From the NCBI GenBank assembly GCA_021731185.1, contig JAKFXW010000134.1, positions 1-12,277 on the forward strand: a stretch of 12,277 bases of DNA. The letters are read 5' to 3'. Shown here in pieces: positions 1 through 7,316 of the stretch. Source of the DNA: Gallionellaceae bacterium. GTDB lineage: Bacteria; Pseudomonadota; Gammaproteobacteria; Burkholderiales; Gallionellaceae. The notes below the pieces were generated by a model, which saw only the letters and a list, made by a program, of their open reading frames with translations, was not told where the DNA came from and did not search any database. A program made the position numbers and the translations under genes. How positions within the stretch are numbered: position 1 is the first letter of the stretch; every line of letters starts with the position of its first letter.

Positions 1-1437
1 GGACATGAAATAGCGCGTGATGTCGGGATGCGTAACAGTAACCGGCCCGCCTTGCGCGATCTGCTCGCGGAACTTTGGAATGACGCTGCCTGTGCTACCC
101 AGCACATTGCCGAAGCGCACCATGACAAATTGTGTGCCGTGCGTCTGCTGCAAACCTTGGCATACCATTTCGGCCAAACGTTTGCTCGCACCCATGACAT
201 TGGTGGGATTCACAGCCTTGTCAGTTGAGACAAATACAAATTTTTCTACGTCATGTCGTTGCGCAGTAGTCGCCACGGACCATGTGCCCAACACATTGTT
301 GCGTATGGCTTGCCAAGCATTATGCTGCTCCATGAGAGGCACATGTTTATAGGCGGCGGCGTGAAATACCACAGCAGGTCTATATTCCGTGAATACCTGC
401 TCAAGTCGCGCTGCATCGCCTACATCGCCAATCAAACACACGATGCGAATGTTTGGAAAATGCACGCTGAATTCCTGCTCCATTTTATACAGAGCAAATT
501 CATTTCGCTCAAAAAGCATGAGCGTCTGCGGTTGAAATCGTGCAATCTGCCGACAAAGCTCAGAGCCTATGGAGCCGCCTGCACCCGTGATCAGCACTAC
601 TTTATCGGTTAGTAAATGATGCAGGCCTTGGCTATCCAACTTAACCGGATTACGCCCCAACAGATCATCCAGCTCCACGGCGCGGAGCTGAGAAATCGCA
701 ATACGACCACTTAGCAAATCATCAAATGCGGGAACAGTTAATACCTTAATCGCGGCTTGGTTACATAGCGCCACAATGTGTTTGCGTATTTGATGTGTAG
801 CGGAAGGTATGGCGATAATCGCCTGCTTAACGTTGAGTTGTGCCGCCCATTGCGGTAGCGAATCCAGCGCGCCCAATACTTTTATTTCATTCAAGGTACG
901 ACCATGCTTGGTGATGTCATCGTCTAAGAACCCTACTAGCCGCCACTCGCTGCTACGACTCAATTCTTTAGACAAAGCCACCGCTGCGTTGCCTGCGCCT
1001 AAAATCAACACGGGCTCACCTAATTTATTTGGGTTGTGCTCACTGTGCTCGCGCCATAATCTATACACAAAACGACTGCCACCCATCATCAGTAATAGTA
1101 GTATTGGATCAATAATCAGCACCGAGCGTGGCACCACTACGTCAATGCGGAACATCCATATTGTTAAAGGAATTAAGGCTGCGGCGGTCAGTAGTGCCAA
1201 GGAGATACGGCGCAAATCCACTACGCTGGCATAACGCCATAAGCCGCGATATAAGCCGAAGCGCCAGAAAATGATTCCTTGCAAGGGTACGACCCAGGTC
1301 AAAGTGTGCAACATTTCATCCACAAAATGCGGCGGCGGCTCAAAGTTAAAACGTAGCCAATATGCAAAAATCCACGCCAATGTTGCTGCCGCAAGATCGT
1401 GCAGCATGGCTAACATTGAGCGTGGATTAAAGGGCAT
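1..1437 (-). CDS. wbpM: WbpM/CapD-type UDP-GlcNAc 4,6-dehydratase, 3' end outside window
   Basis: Reading the minus strand from an ATG at 1437 gives 479 uninterrupted residues up to the window edge; family members run to about 620-660, so the C-terminus is missing. The N-terminus has four hydrophobic segments (about residues 14-30, 44-60, 77-96, 104-121), then a first Rossmann-like domain with VLILGAGNAA (143-152), then the catalytic SDR domain with TGAGGSIGSEL (284-294), HAAAYKHVP and STDKAVNPTNVMGASK (404-419). The usual SDR Tyr of YxxxK is Met (M415-x3-K419), which is characteristic of the WbpM group. Known members are inner-membrane enzymes that turn UDP-GlcNAc into UDP-2-acetamido-2,6-dideoxy-xylo-hexos-4-ulose, precursor of QuiNAc and FucNAc. 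The start overlaps the end of the WbpL gene by 11 bases, has little Shine-Dalgarno sequence, and is probably translationally coupled. Family assignment is firm; the exact final sugar is inferred. Confidence 0.95.
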   Translation of the reverse strand, partial: MPFNPRSMLAMLHDLAAATLAWIFAYWLRFNFEPPPHFVDEMLHTLTWVVPLQGIIFWRFGLYRGLWRYASVVDLRRISLALLTAAALIPLTIWMFRIDVVVPRSVLIIDPILLLLMMGGSRFVYRLWREHSEHNPNKLGEPVLILGAGNAAVALSKELSRSSEWRLVGFLDDDITKHGRTLNEIKVLGALDSLPQWAAQLNVKQAIIAIPSATHQIRKHIVALCNQAAIKVLTVPAFDDLLSGRIAISQLRAVELDDLLGRNPVKLDSQGLHHLLTDKVVLITGAGGSIGSELCRQIARFQPQTLMLFERNEFALYKMEQEFSVHFPNIRIVCLIGDVGDAARLEQVFTEYRPAVVFHAAAYKHVPLMEQHNAWQAIRNNVLGTWSVATTAQRHDVEKFVFVSTDKAVNPTNVMGASKRLAEMVCQGLQQTHGTQFVMVRFGNVLGSTGSVIPKFREQIAQGGPVTVTHPDITRYFMS

Positions 1438-2413
1438 CTTTGCCGCTTTGAAAATTATTCCAGCGTTTATCAATAATAAACATCAGCGCGGCATAAACGC
1501 CTGCCCAAAATAGGAACAGCAACCACAACGCATTGCTGGAGAAATACAGCCCAAACAGTGCAGAAATTCCGACCGTCAGGGTGAGTGCGTAACTATGCCA
1601 GGCCAGTTTATCGTGCCCCCATCCCATTAAAATGACGCGCTGGTAATAATGTGTGCGATGTGCTTCCCAGATTTTTTCGCGTCGCAACAAACGTTTGATG
1701 AGCGTCACACTGGCATCCAAAATAAATGGTGAAAACACTAATACTGGAAACCACGCTGGCCACATTTCCAATTGCCAGCCCCGCAGCCCCATGGCCGCCG
1801 CTAAAAATCCCAAAGGGATAGAACCGCAATCGCCCATAAACATTTTGGCTGGATGAAAATTATAATTAACAAATCCGAGCACCGCTGAACCAATCGCAAA
1901 ATTTAGCATCGCCTGTTGTATGTTGTCATGCATCAAACTCGCTATTCCGTACATGGAAAAACCCAGTATTGCCATGCCGCTAGCCAAGCCATCCGAGCCA
2001 TCCATAAAATTGAATAGATTGGTCATCCACACTACGCATAGCAAAACTATAAATGCTATTAAGGTATTTTGCAGTGCGAGGCCGGAACCTATCATCAATA
2101 CGGTTGCGGCAATAATATGCGCCAGCAAGCGCCAGCGTATCGACAACCCTTTTAGATCATCGCGTAGTGACACCGCAAACAGAAATAGCATGGGTAACAC
2201 TATCCACCACACCACTGATGACCACATCACCGACCAGCCTGCCGTGATACCAACAATAATCGCTAGACCACCAATACGCGGAACAGGCAAGGTATGCAAT
2301 GAACGTTCATTCGGCTCATCCATAAGTGCTTCTTTGGCCTTGTGCACCAAAATTGCACTGATAAGAACTAAAGTAATAACCACCGACATAATCGGGGCGT
2401 AATGATATGACAT
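1427..2413 (-). CDS. wbpL: WbpL/WecA-like polyprenyl-phosphate sugar-1-phosphate transferase
   Basis: A 328-residue polytopic membrane protein of the MraY/WecA superfamily, of normal length. Its motifs are DEPNERSLHTLPVPRIGG (32-49), the cytoplasmic DD pair in LRDDLKGL (D85, D86), NLFNFMDGSDGLA (132-144), FMGDCGS (192-198) and the basic loop AHRTHYYQR (251-259), all present and intact. The family moves a sugar-1-phosphate from a UDP-sugar to undecaprenyl phosphate at the inner face of the inner membrane, which starts each repeat unit. Neighbours WbpM and a WbpV-like reductase suggest that UDP-QuiNAc or UDP-FucNAc is the donor, as for the WbpL branch in Pseudomonas O-antigen loci; this substrate is inferred. 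The ATG follows the previous stop by 8 bases, and an AAGGAG overlaps that stop. WecA proper, which uses UDP-GlcNAc, is the alternative. Confidence 0.93.
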   Translation of the reverse strand: MSYHYAPIMSVVITLVLISAILVHKAKEALMDEPNERSLHTLPVPRIGGLAIIVGITAGWSVMWSSVVWWIVLPMLFLFAVSLRDDLKGLSIRWRLLAHIIAATVLMIGSGLALQNTLIAFIVLLCVVWMTNLFNFMDGSDGLASGMAILGFSMYGIASLMHDNIQQAMLNFAIGSAVLGFVNYNFHPAKMFMGDCGSIPLGFLAAAMGLRGWQLEMWPAWFPVLVFSPFILDASVTLIKRLLRREKIWEAHRTHYYQRVILMGWGHDKLAWHSYALTLTVGISALFGLYFSSNALWLLFLFWAGVYAALMFIIDKRWNNFQSGKDAL

Positions 2414-2417
2414 GCTG

Positions 2418-2423
2418 CTCCTT
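2418..2423 (-). promoter_or_regulatory. Ribosome binding site of the WbpL gene, overlapping the upstream stop
   Basis: AAGGAG reads on the minus strand four bases before the ATG at 2413. Its first two bases are part of the TAA stop of the epimerase gene, so a ribosome finishing the epimerase would sit on this site. If the epimerase frameshift is real, terminating ribosomes would stop about 720 bases earlier and this coupling would be lost. Confidence 0.7.
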
Positions 2424-3388
2424 ACTTAAAGATTGGTTGATTCTGAACGGTAGCCTGCAAGCCTTGCTGCAAAGTGTAGGGCGGCTGCCAATTTAATTCG
2501 CGGCGAATTTTACCACTATCCACCTGCAACGAACCCAACAAACGCTCTACTTGGGAAGATTTGCCAAGCAAGCTCGCTGCAAGGCGCAGAAAATTTGGCG
2601 GACAAGGAAAAAGTCTGCAGGGAACACCCATGGCCGCAGCTAATTGACGCAATAAATCTGGCGTAGAAATATCTTCGCCGTCGCTGACTATATACGTTTG
2701 CCCAGCAGCATTGGGGTGCGTGGCACAAACAATTAAAGCGTCCACCAGATTTTCTACATAAATAAAGCTGCGGAGATTTTTTACAGAAGCAAAAGGCAAA
2801 GGGACGCTTCTAGAAATAACTTTCAACATCTGCGCGAAATTACCCTTCACACCAGCACCATAAACCAGCGGTGAGCGAACGATTACGACCTCCAAGCCCG
2901 TCTCCTGCGCGATGCGCTGCAGTGCCCGCTCCGCTTCATATTTTGAAACGCCGTAGGGATCTTGTGGAGCAGGTTGGTTCGATTCAGCAAATTTATGCGT
3001 GCCGTGTGTTGCTTCACCATTCACCTTAATCGAGCTGATATAAACGAATCGCTTAACACCTGCGGCGGCGGCACTTCGTGCCAGGTGCGCGGTTCCCGCC
3101 GTATTCACTGCCCGAAATTCTGCTAAGGGATCAGTGGAATCATCATGCATGACATGCACTCGGGCAGCGAGGTGGATGACTACTTCTAACACCGGACAAC
3201 ACGGCAGACCAATCGGTATTGCCATCAACATTACCCACCTCAATCATTTCAATATTGCTCTGCGGCTGGCTGAATGGCATCTGACTGGATGAACGTACAG
3301 CCGCTGTGACAGATTGTCCTTGTCGCAATAATTCAGCACATAGTGCAGTGCCAACAAAACCGTTCGCCCCAGTAATGAGATATTTCAT
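2422..3388 (-). pseudogene. WbpV-like NAD-dependent sugar epimerase/reductase, frameshifted by one base
   Basis: Two overlapping frames make one extended-SDR protein. From the ATG at 3388 the first frame gives 67 residues with the nucleotide-binding ITGANGFVG (5-13) and ends at NTDWSAVLSGV; it then runs into nonsense and stops at 3143. The second frame resumes at EVVIHLAARVHVM and runs to the stop at 2422, with VYISSI, the catalytic DPYGVSK (Y145, K149 in the joined protein) and RSFIYVENL. Leaving out one base, plus-strand T3187, joins the frames into 321 residues, the usual length. Homologues near wbpL/wbpM (WbpV type) reduce UDP-4-keto-6-deoxy-GlcNAc to UDP-QuiNAc or the FucNAc epimer. An AGGAG lies 11 bases before the start (3400-3404). 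This is either a true inactivating mutation or a sequencing error; the rest of the gene looks undamaged. Function is by family, stereochemistry unknown. Confidence 0.9.
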
Positions 3389-3416
3389 CGCGGGCTATGC
3401 TCCTATCAAAAGAAAA

Positions 3417-4190
3417 TTACTGCGTTAACCGTCGCCAGCATATTTTCAGGAACGGCGTGGAGCAAAAAAATCGCATCATACTAAATAAATGCCACTTCAA
3501 ATATTTGAAGTTTCGATGACTACTACGCTGTGCGTGATGAATAACTTTGGCCGCAGGACATAAGGCAACTTTATACCCTTGCAAATTCAACCTGGCGCAC
3601 AAATCCACATCTTCGTAATACAAGAAATATCGCTGATCAAACCCGCCTAATTGTACGAACGTTTCGCGGCGGAATAACATGAACATGCCCCCCACCCAGT
3701 CAGGAAAAATCATTTCATTTTTCACGACATAATCACTCCCTCGACAACCGCCAAATGCCTTACACAGTATTTTCAATGGGGTTGGGAAACGTCGTGCGCT
3801 GTCTTCTGTTTCGCCCTGCTCACCCACAACCAAAGGCGCGGCCACACCAACATGGGCATCTTTTAAACAGTCCAACAACGCGGGAAAAATGTTCTCGTGC
3901 AAACGAATATCTGGGTTCACCACACAAAAAATTTGTCCGGATGATTTTACAAAAGCTTGATTGTGATTAGCCGCAAAACCTAACGGAATGGGATTGCGAA
4001 TAACTATGATTGGAAATGCAAAATTATCTTCATTGAATGGTAATGTTTCAGACAAATTCAACGTGAGCAACACCTCAATTTGAGCCGCCAAACAATGTTC
4101 ATTAATGTCATGCAGCAGACTGTCAATTAAATCAATTTGCCCGTGACTGACAACCGAAATGGATATGTTTGTTAACGGGTTACTATGCAT
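3417..4190 (-). CDS. GT2 glycosyltransferase, rhamnosyltransferase-like
   Basis: A 257-residue GT-A fold protein of glycosyltransferase family 2. It shows the first strand ISVVSHGQ (11-18), NPIPLGFAANHNQAF (66-80), the metal-binding site as VNPDIRL (91-97), the acceptor-side DWVGGMFMLFRRE (164-176) and GGFDQRYFLYYEDVDLCAR (182-200), and a late HHAQRSSH. This set is typical of the WbbL/RfbF rhamnosyltransferase-like branch, which adds a deoxysugar to the lipid-linked unit on the cytoplasmic face; the actual sugar is unknown. Two starts are possible: a GTG at 4208 sharing one base with the upstream TAG stop, and the ATG at 4190 used here. Neither has a good ribosome site; I prefer the ATG because it leaves a normal ten-residue lead. 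There is a 28-base gap to the epimerase. Confidence 0.9.
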   Translation of the reverse strand: MHSNPLTNISISVVSHGQIDLIDSLLHDINEHCLAAQIEVLLTLNLSETLPFNEDNFAFPIIVIRNPIPLGFAANHNQAFVKSSGQIFCVVNPDIRLHENIFPALLDCLKDAHVGVAAPLVVGEQGETEDSARRFPTPLKILCKAFGGCRGSDYVVKNEMIFPDWVGGMFMLFRRETFVQLGGFDQRYFLYYEDVDLCARLNLQGYKVALCPAAKVIHHAQRSSHRNFKYLKWHLFSMMRFFCSTPFLKICWRRLTQ

Positions 4191-4207
4191 AGAGAAAATT
4201 TTGTACA

Positions 4208-5326
4208 CTACACAGAAGGGGGTTGGTCATTTGTCAACAGCTTAATTAACTCATGCCAATCCTGAGCGAAAGGTAGTTCAGGGCGCATAATTCGTGCTTC
4301 ATGAAACACTGCTTCGCCAGTTAAAGCAAGTTTCATTTTATAAGCCCATTCCTCAGGATTGCGAGGATCGACGAAGCCGACTCTATCATAATCGCCCACC
4401 GCTTCATGTGCGTAAGGTAATTCTGAAACAAGCAGTGGTTTGCCCCATGCTTTAGCTTCACTAATTGGCAGTCCCCAAGTTTCAAGCCTGGATGGGAAAA
4501 GCACACAATCACAGCTAACATATTGCGCTACCATTTCCTGCCGCGTCTGTCTTCCAATGAATTGGAGGCCAGGTGTACTGGCGTATTTTTTCAACAAATA
4601 CGTGGCATACCTATTTTCGCTACCATCCACAGTTAAGCGAACCTCAAATCCGGAGATACCTTGCAAATTCAAAATTTTCACAGCATCGCAAAGCAATTCA
4701 ATATTTTTGAACACTCTAGGTAGTGAGGGATAAATAAAAATATATTTATCCCTGGGGGTGGACTGTAACGGGACTTTCACTTGTTCAACATGAGAAACAG
4801 GATAGGCCACGACGATGTTGGGGACTTTAAATAACTGCTTAAACTCCCGTCTCAACCATTCTTGTTGAACGATGACAAATTTATTGCGATGGATGCCAAT
4901 TCCATATAAATATCGATAGCATAGGCTAAACATTAGTAGTTTTGGGTCTAGCCAAATTTCGCGCGCAGAAATAATTCGGTAAAACGGAGTGGCGTTATGG
5001 CAATAAACTGCTTGAGGACATGATCCGACGAAAGGGGTTATGTCGTGTAGTGAAAGCCAAAAATCGGGGTTTAATTTTTTTGAAAGTCGCCGGAAAAACC
5101 ACCACTCATAATAAAGCCGTCGTAGCCATGATCTTTTGGACAAGGGAAACTCTAAAACCGTAACGCCCATAGTGCGGATAAGTGCCTTGTCATGCACTAA
5201 TACGATAATTTCCCACTCGCCAGATAAATGTTGTACCGCTGCATCAACACAATCACGCAACACTGTCAGCGGTCCGCCCTCAATTAAGTTGACACCGGAA
5301 ATGATAATTTTTTTTCTTGCGCTCAT
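4208..5326 (-). CDS. GT4-type (GT-B fold) glycosyltransferase
   Basis: A 372-residue protein of normal length for the family. The N-terminal half has an early glycine-rich loop (GVNLIEGGPL, 11-20) and AVYCHNATPF (106-115). The C-terminal half has IYPSLPRVFKNIELL (198-212), FIGRQTRQEM, and the donor-binding E-x7-E pair in ETWGLPISEAKAWGKP (E282, E290), followed by LLVSELPYAHEAVG. These mark a retaining GT4-type transferase using a nucleotide sugar in the cytoplasm, probably one link of the repeat unit; the sugar cannot be read from sequence. The ATG at 5326 has no clear Shine-Dalgarno sequence, and 29 bases separate it from the upstream stop. Codons 4 to 7 contain a run of eight A, which is a potential slippage site close to the start. 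The gene ends at TAG right against the next gene. Confidence 0.92.
   Translation of the reverse strand: MSARKKIIISGVNLIEGGPLTVLRDCVDAAVQHLSGEWEIIVLVHDKALIRTMGVTVLEFPLSKRSWLRRLYYEWWFFRRLSKKLNPDFWLSLHDITPFVGSCPQAVYCHNATPFYRIISAREIWLDPKLLMFSLCYRYLYGIGIHRNKFVIVQQEWLRREFKQLFKVPNIVVAYPVSHVEQVKVPLQSTPRDKYIFIYPSLPRVFKNIELLCDAVKILNLQGISGFEVRLTVDGSENRYATYLLKKYASTPGLQFIGRQTRQEMVAQYVSCDCVLFPSRLETWGLPISEAKAWGKPLLVSELPYAHEAVGDYDRVGFVDPRNPEEWAYKMKLALTGEAVFHEARIMRPELPFAQDWHELIKLLTNDQPPSV
5308..5315. repeat. Homopolymer tract, A8 in coding sense
   Basis: Eight T on the plus strand are eight A in codons 4-7 of the GT4 gene. A one-base change here would frameshift the protein almost at its start. Confidence 0.6.
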
Positions 5327-5355
5327 ACTCTGACGCTAAACCAGATGAACAAACG

Positions 5356-6231
5356 TCATGTCTTAGTCCAATAGGCTGGCAAGCCCAGTATGCGCCTATA
5401 GGCATCCAGTGCCTTCCTTGTCATGGCTTCTCCCAAAATGCGCCATAGCAGCAAGCGCACATACACCCTTGTCATTGCTACGAACCATATCCAGCCTGGC
5501 CATTGCTGCCCATGCATTTTCTGCGCTCGCCTGATCTCGCGCATTGTTACCAATGTATTTTCAGGGTCACTACTGATGCCGCCTTGGCGCATACCAGTTG
5601 TAATCAAATCAGGAATAAACACGGCATCGCCTGTTTTTAGCTCGCGCATCAGCAATTCGTAATCTCCAGCAATACGAAATGATTCATCAAATTTGCCATT
5701 CTGCTCGAACATGCTGCGCCGGTGCATCACACCTTGGTGTGGGATGCACATGACCTGCTTGAATCGTTCTTTTATTTTTCCCCAAGGCTCCCCGATCGGA
5801 TACAAAGTTTCCCCATCATTGTTGAGCAGCATTACTTGACTGTAAGCAACACGAATGTTCGCGGGAATGATTGCTAAATGAACGGCCATTTGCTCTAACA
5901 CCCGTGTATTCAAAAAAAAATCATCCGCGCCCAGAAAACAAATCCACTCACCTTTTGTTTGTGCCAGCGCCTTATTCCATGCATTGTATATTCCGCGATC
6001 CGGCTCAGAAATCCAATAGGTAATATGGTGATTATTTTTTTTCAGCAAATCAATCGTACCATCTGTCGAACCGCCATCAATAATGATCAACTCTTTATTT
6101 GGATAGGTTTGATTCGCAACACTGTCGATGCACTGTTGCAGTGTTTTAGTGCCGTTGAATACAGCGATGATGATGGTAATGAGCGGAATTGATCCCGTTA
6201 CTGAAGCTGCATATTGCTTAGTTGAGTTCAT
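5356..6231 (-). CDS. GT2 glycosyltransferase, WfgS-like
   Basis: A 291-residue GT-A protein. It has ITIIIAVFNGTKTLQQCIDS (18-37), QTYPNKELIIIDGGSTDGT (41-59), ISEPDRGIYNAWNKAL (74-89), the metal-binding GADD (101-104), IPHQGVMHRR (163-172) and the late FDESFRIAGDYELLMR (181-196). The SEPDRGIYNAWNK pattern is that of the WfgS-like group of family 2, inverting transferases in O-antigen and colanic-acid-like loci. The donor sugar is unknown. A GTG lies two codons upstream (6237), but the ATG at 6231 is the better start; no strong ribosome site is seen for either. It is the first gene after the only large gap, so it may depend on read-through from the right block or on a weak local promoter. The coding strand has a T9 tract directly after the catalytic GADD codons and an A8 tract in the LKKNNH codons. 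Confidence 0.92.
   Translation of the reverse strand: MNSTKQYAASVTGSIPLITIIIAVFNGTKTLQQCIDSVANQTYPNKELIIIDGGSTDGTIDLLKKNNHHITYWISEPDRGIYNAWNKALAQTKGEWICFLGADDFFLNTRVLEQMAVHLAIIPANIRVAYSQVMLLNNDGETLYPIGEPWGKIKERFKQVMCIPHQGVMHRRSMFEQNGKFDESFRIAGDYELLMRELKTGDAVFIPDLITTGMRQGGISSDPENTLVTMREIRRAQKMHGQQWPGWIWFVAMTRVYVRLLLWRILGEAMTRKALDAYRRILGLPAYWTKT
5912..5920. repeat. Homopolymer tract, T9 in coding sense
   Basis: Nine A on the plus strand are nine T in the GT2 gene, encoding FF of ADDFFLN directly after the metal-binding site. This is the longest single-base run I found in the window. Confidence 0.6.
6035..6042. repeat. Homopolymer tract, A8 in coding sense
   Basis: Eight T on the plus strand are eight A in the LKKNNH codons of the same GT2 gene that carries the T9 tract. 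Confidence 0.55.
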
Positions 6232-6371
6232 GTGCACTGAGCGGTATTAATATCAACGCACTTAACCCAAACCGCTTACACGCATTGTGCGTCTTGGGAT
6301 GATCAATGCCCGATAGTCTTCGGAATAAAATTTTGGTTTAACGTAAAGGATGCCAGACATATATTTATCAA
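6232..6371. other. Intergenic gap between the two gene blocks
   Basis: This 140-base stretch is the only sizeable non-coding interval. It holds most of the orphan reading frame described separately and a small perfect inverted repeat, ACGCA-TTG-TGCGT at 6280-6292. No T-run follows the repeat on either strand in a way that would make a terminator. On the minus strand, TTGGGT and TAATAC spaced by 15 bases are a poor promoter match just upstream of the GT2 gene. I see no tRNA, attachment site or insertion-sequence end. Confidence 0.6.
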
Positions 6372-6375
6372 TCAC
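6262..6375 (-). CDS. Orphan 37-residue reading frame, possible gene remnant
   Basis: On the minus strand a GTG at 6375 overlaps the TGA stop of the GT8-like gene in a GTGA pattern and opens 37 codons to a TAA at 6262-6264. The peptide begins MIDKYMSGILYVKPKFYSED and ends in RRTMRVSGLG. An internal ATG at 6360 would give 32 residues. It is rich in Lys/Arg and Tyr, has no membrane segment, and I recognise no family. There is no good ribosome site, so expression would rest on coupling to the upstream gene. It could be the stub of a lost gene left by recombination, or a chance frame; the overlap pattern shared with the seven upstream genes is the main argument for the former. Confidence 0.3.
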   Translation of the reverse strand: MIDKYMSGILYVKPKFYSEDYRALIIPRRTMRVSGLG

Positions 6376-7316
6376 AACTTAGATACAAAACGGGTATTAA
6401 ATAACCAACTTCGCTGATAGAGCATTTGTAAACGTATTTTCATGAAACTCATATTTGATAATGTAATTTGAGATTTCAAACTAAACCCAATGTTTGTTAT
6501 TTGATGAATGGCAATCCGTAAATCTACAAGGTAATGTTGATAAACATTTTCATGAGTGCATTTTGGCAACAAATATGACCCGCATATAACCAAGGGCGAT
6601 TTTCTCGCTCTGAACAAAATTCGGAGCGCATGAAAGTGCCAAACAACCGAGTTTCCATATGGGAATCGTGTAGCATTCCAAGGTGCCAGCATTAATTCTT
6701 TGTTGGTGAGTACATGAACAGAATCAGAAAATCTTGTCGGCCAATCATCCAAGTATTTTTGATCACCAAACTTACCATTTTCGTGTCGCGAAAAACACCA
6801 TTCGATACACCTATCTTCCCACCATTTTCTGACAATCTCCCCTCTATGTCGTGTGAAGGTCATAAATTGCACGCAATACTGACCAGAAGTCGCTGATTGA
6901 TCGTGCTCAGGTGCGTACGCATGATCTGTGATCAACACCTTTTTTCCAGAAGCATCAAACTCGTGAAAAATTTGAGTCGGATTTTTTCTGAACCACATAT
7001 CAGCGTCCAGGTAGGTCACACGAGATACTGCAGTATCTGCCTCAAACACAAAGCGTGGCGTAAACGGTGTTAACGTCCAGCAATATTCACCTTTACTACG
7101 GGATGGCTTAACTGCTAACAATTCGGGTGTTTCCAATTTACTTAATTGCAAGAGTCGAACATTGGGTAACTCTAATTTAGTTAAAGCATCATGCACTTCA
7201 TCATCCATACACAATATCCATAAAGTGTAGTCACCCGCGTGACGCTCCATAGACATATGTAGCGCAAGCCCTTGAGGCAGGAAAAGACTATCAAACAACG
7301 TGACATAATGCTCCAT
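6372..7316 (-). CDS. DxD glycosyltransferase, GT8-like
   Basis: A 314-residue GT-A type protein that begins directly with the donor-binding fold (MEHYVTLFDSLFLPQGLALH). The DxD metal site is in VTYLDADMWFR (D104, D106); later come FGDQKYLDDWP, LAPWN and VVWHFHALRI, as in family-8-like transferases of polysaccharide clusters. The donor and acceptor are unknown. Two starts touch the upstream TGA: a GTG at 7319 and an ATG at 7316 (GTGATG). I use the ATG because AGGGGG (7321-7326) is only one base from the GTG but four from the ATG. Base composition drops sharply through the gene: 6421-6480 is about 23% G+C by hand count, far below the aminotransferase gene before it. The last 70 residues are less recognisable, which fits a mosaic or drifting tail. 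Confidence 0.85.
   Translation of the reverse strand: MEHYVTLFDSLFLPQGLALHMSMERHAGDYTLWILCMDDEVHDALTKLELPNVRLLQLSKLETPELLAVKPSRSKGEYCWTLTPFTPRFVFEADTAVSRVTYLDADMWFRKNPTQIFHEFDASGKKVLITDHAYAPEHDQSATSGQYCVQFMTFTRHRGEIVRKWWEDRCIEWCFSRHENGKFGDQKYLDDWPTRFSDSVHVLTNKELMLAPWNATRFPYGNSVVWHFHALRILFRARKSPLVICGSYLLPKCTHENVYQHYLVDLRIAIHQITNIGFSLKSQITLSNMSFMKIRLQMLYQRSWLFNTRFVSKL

Noticed and set aside
253..612. Plus-strand open frames opposite the WbpM gene (also 17-352 and 809-1234)
   Set aside because: They lie antisense to a gene whose conserved motifs are unmistakable; their peptides have no recognisable domain.
3181..3195. Programmed ribosomal frameshift in the epimerase gene
   Set aside because: No slippery heptamer, no Shine-Dalgarno-like stimulator and no clear downstream stem-loop are visible; this family is not known to use frameshifting.
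2422..3243. An independent 273-residue epimerase starting at 3243
   Set aside because: Its first 20 or so residues are out-of-frame sequence of the intact N-terminal domain; the cofactor loop is in the other frame, so it is the downstream part of a frameshifted gene.
6231..6237. GTG at 6237 as start of the WfgS-like GT2
   Set aside because: An ATG two codons later is preferred and neither has a ribosome site that would favour the GTG.
6247..6272. Promoter before the WfgS-like GT2 gene
   Set aside because: TTGGGT and TAATAC at 15-base spacing on the minus strand are a weak match, and the AT-rich context gives such matches readily.
6280..6292. Inverted repeat ACGCA-TTG-TGCGT as a transcription terminator
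   Set aside because: Only a five-pair stem, with a mismatch next to it and no T-run after it on either strand; chance is enough.
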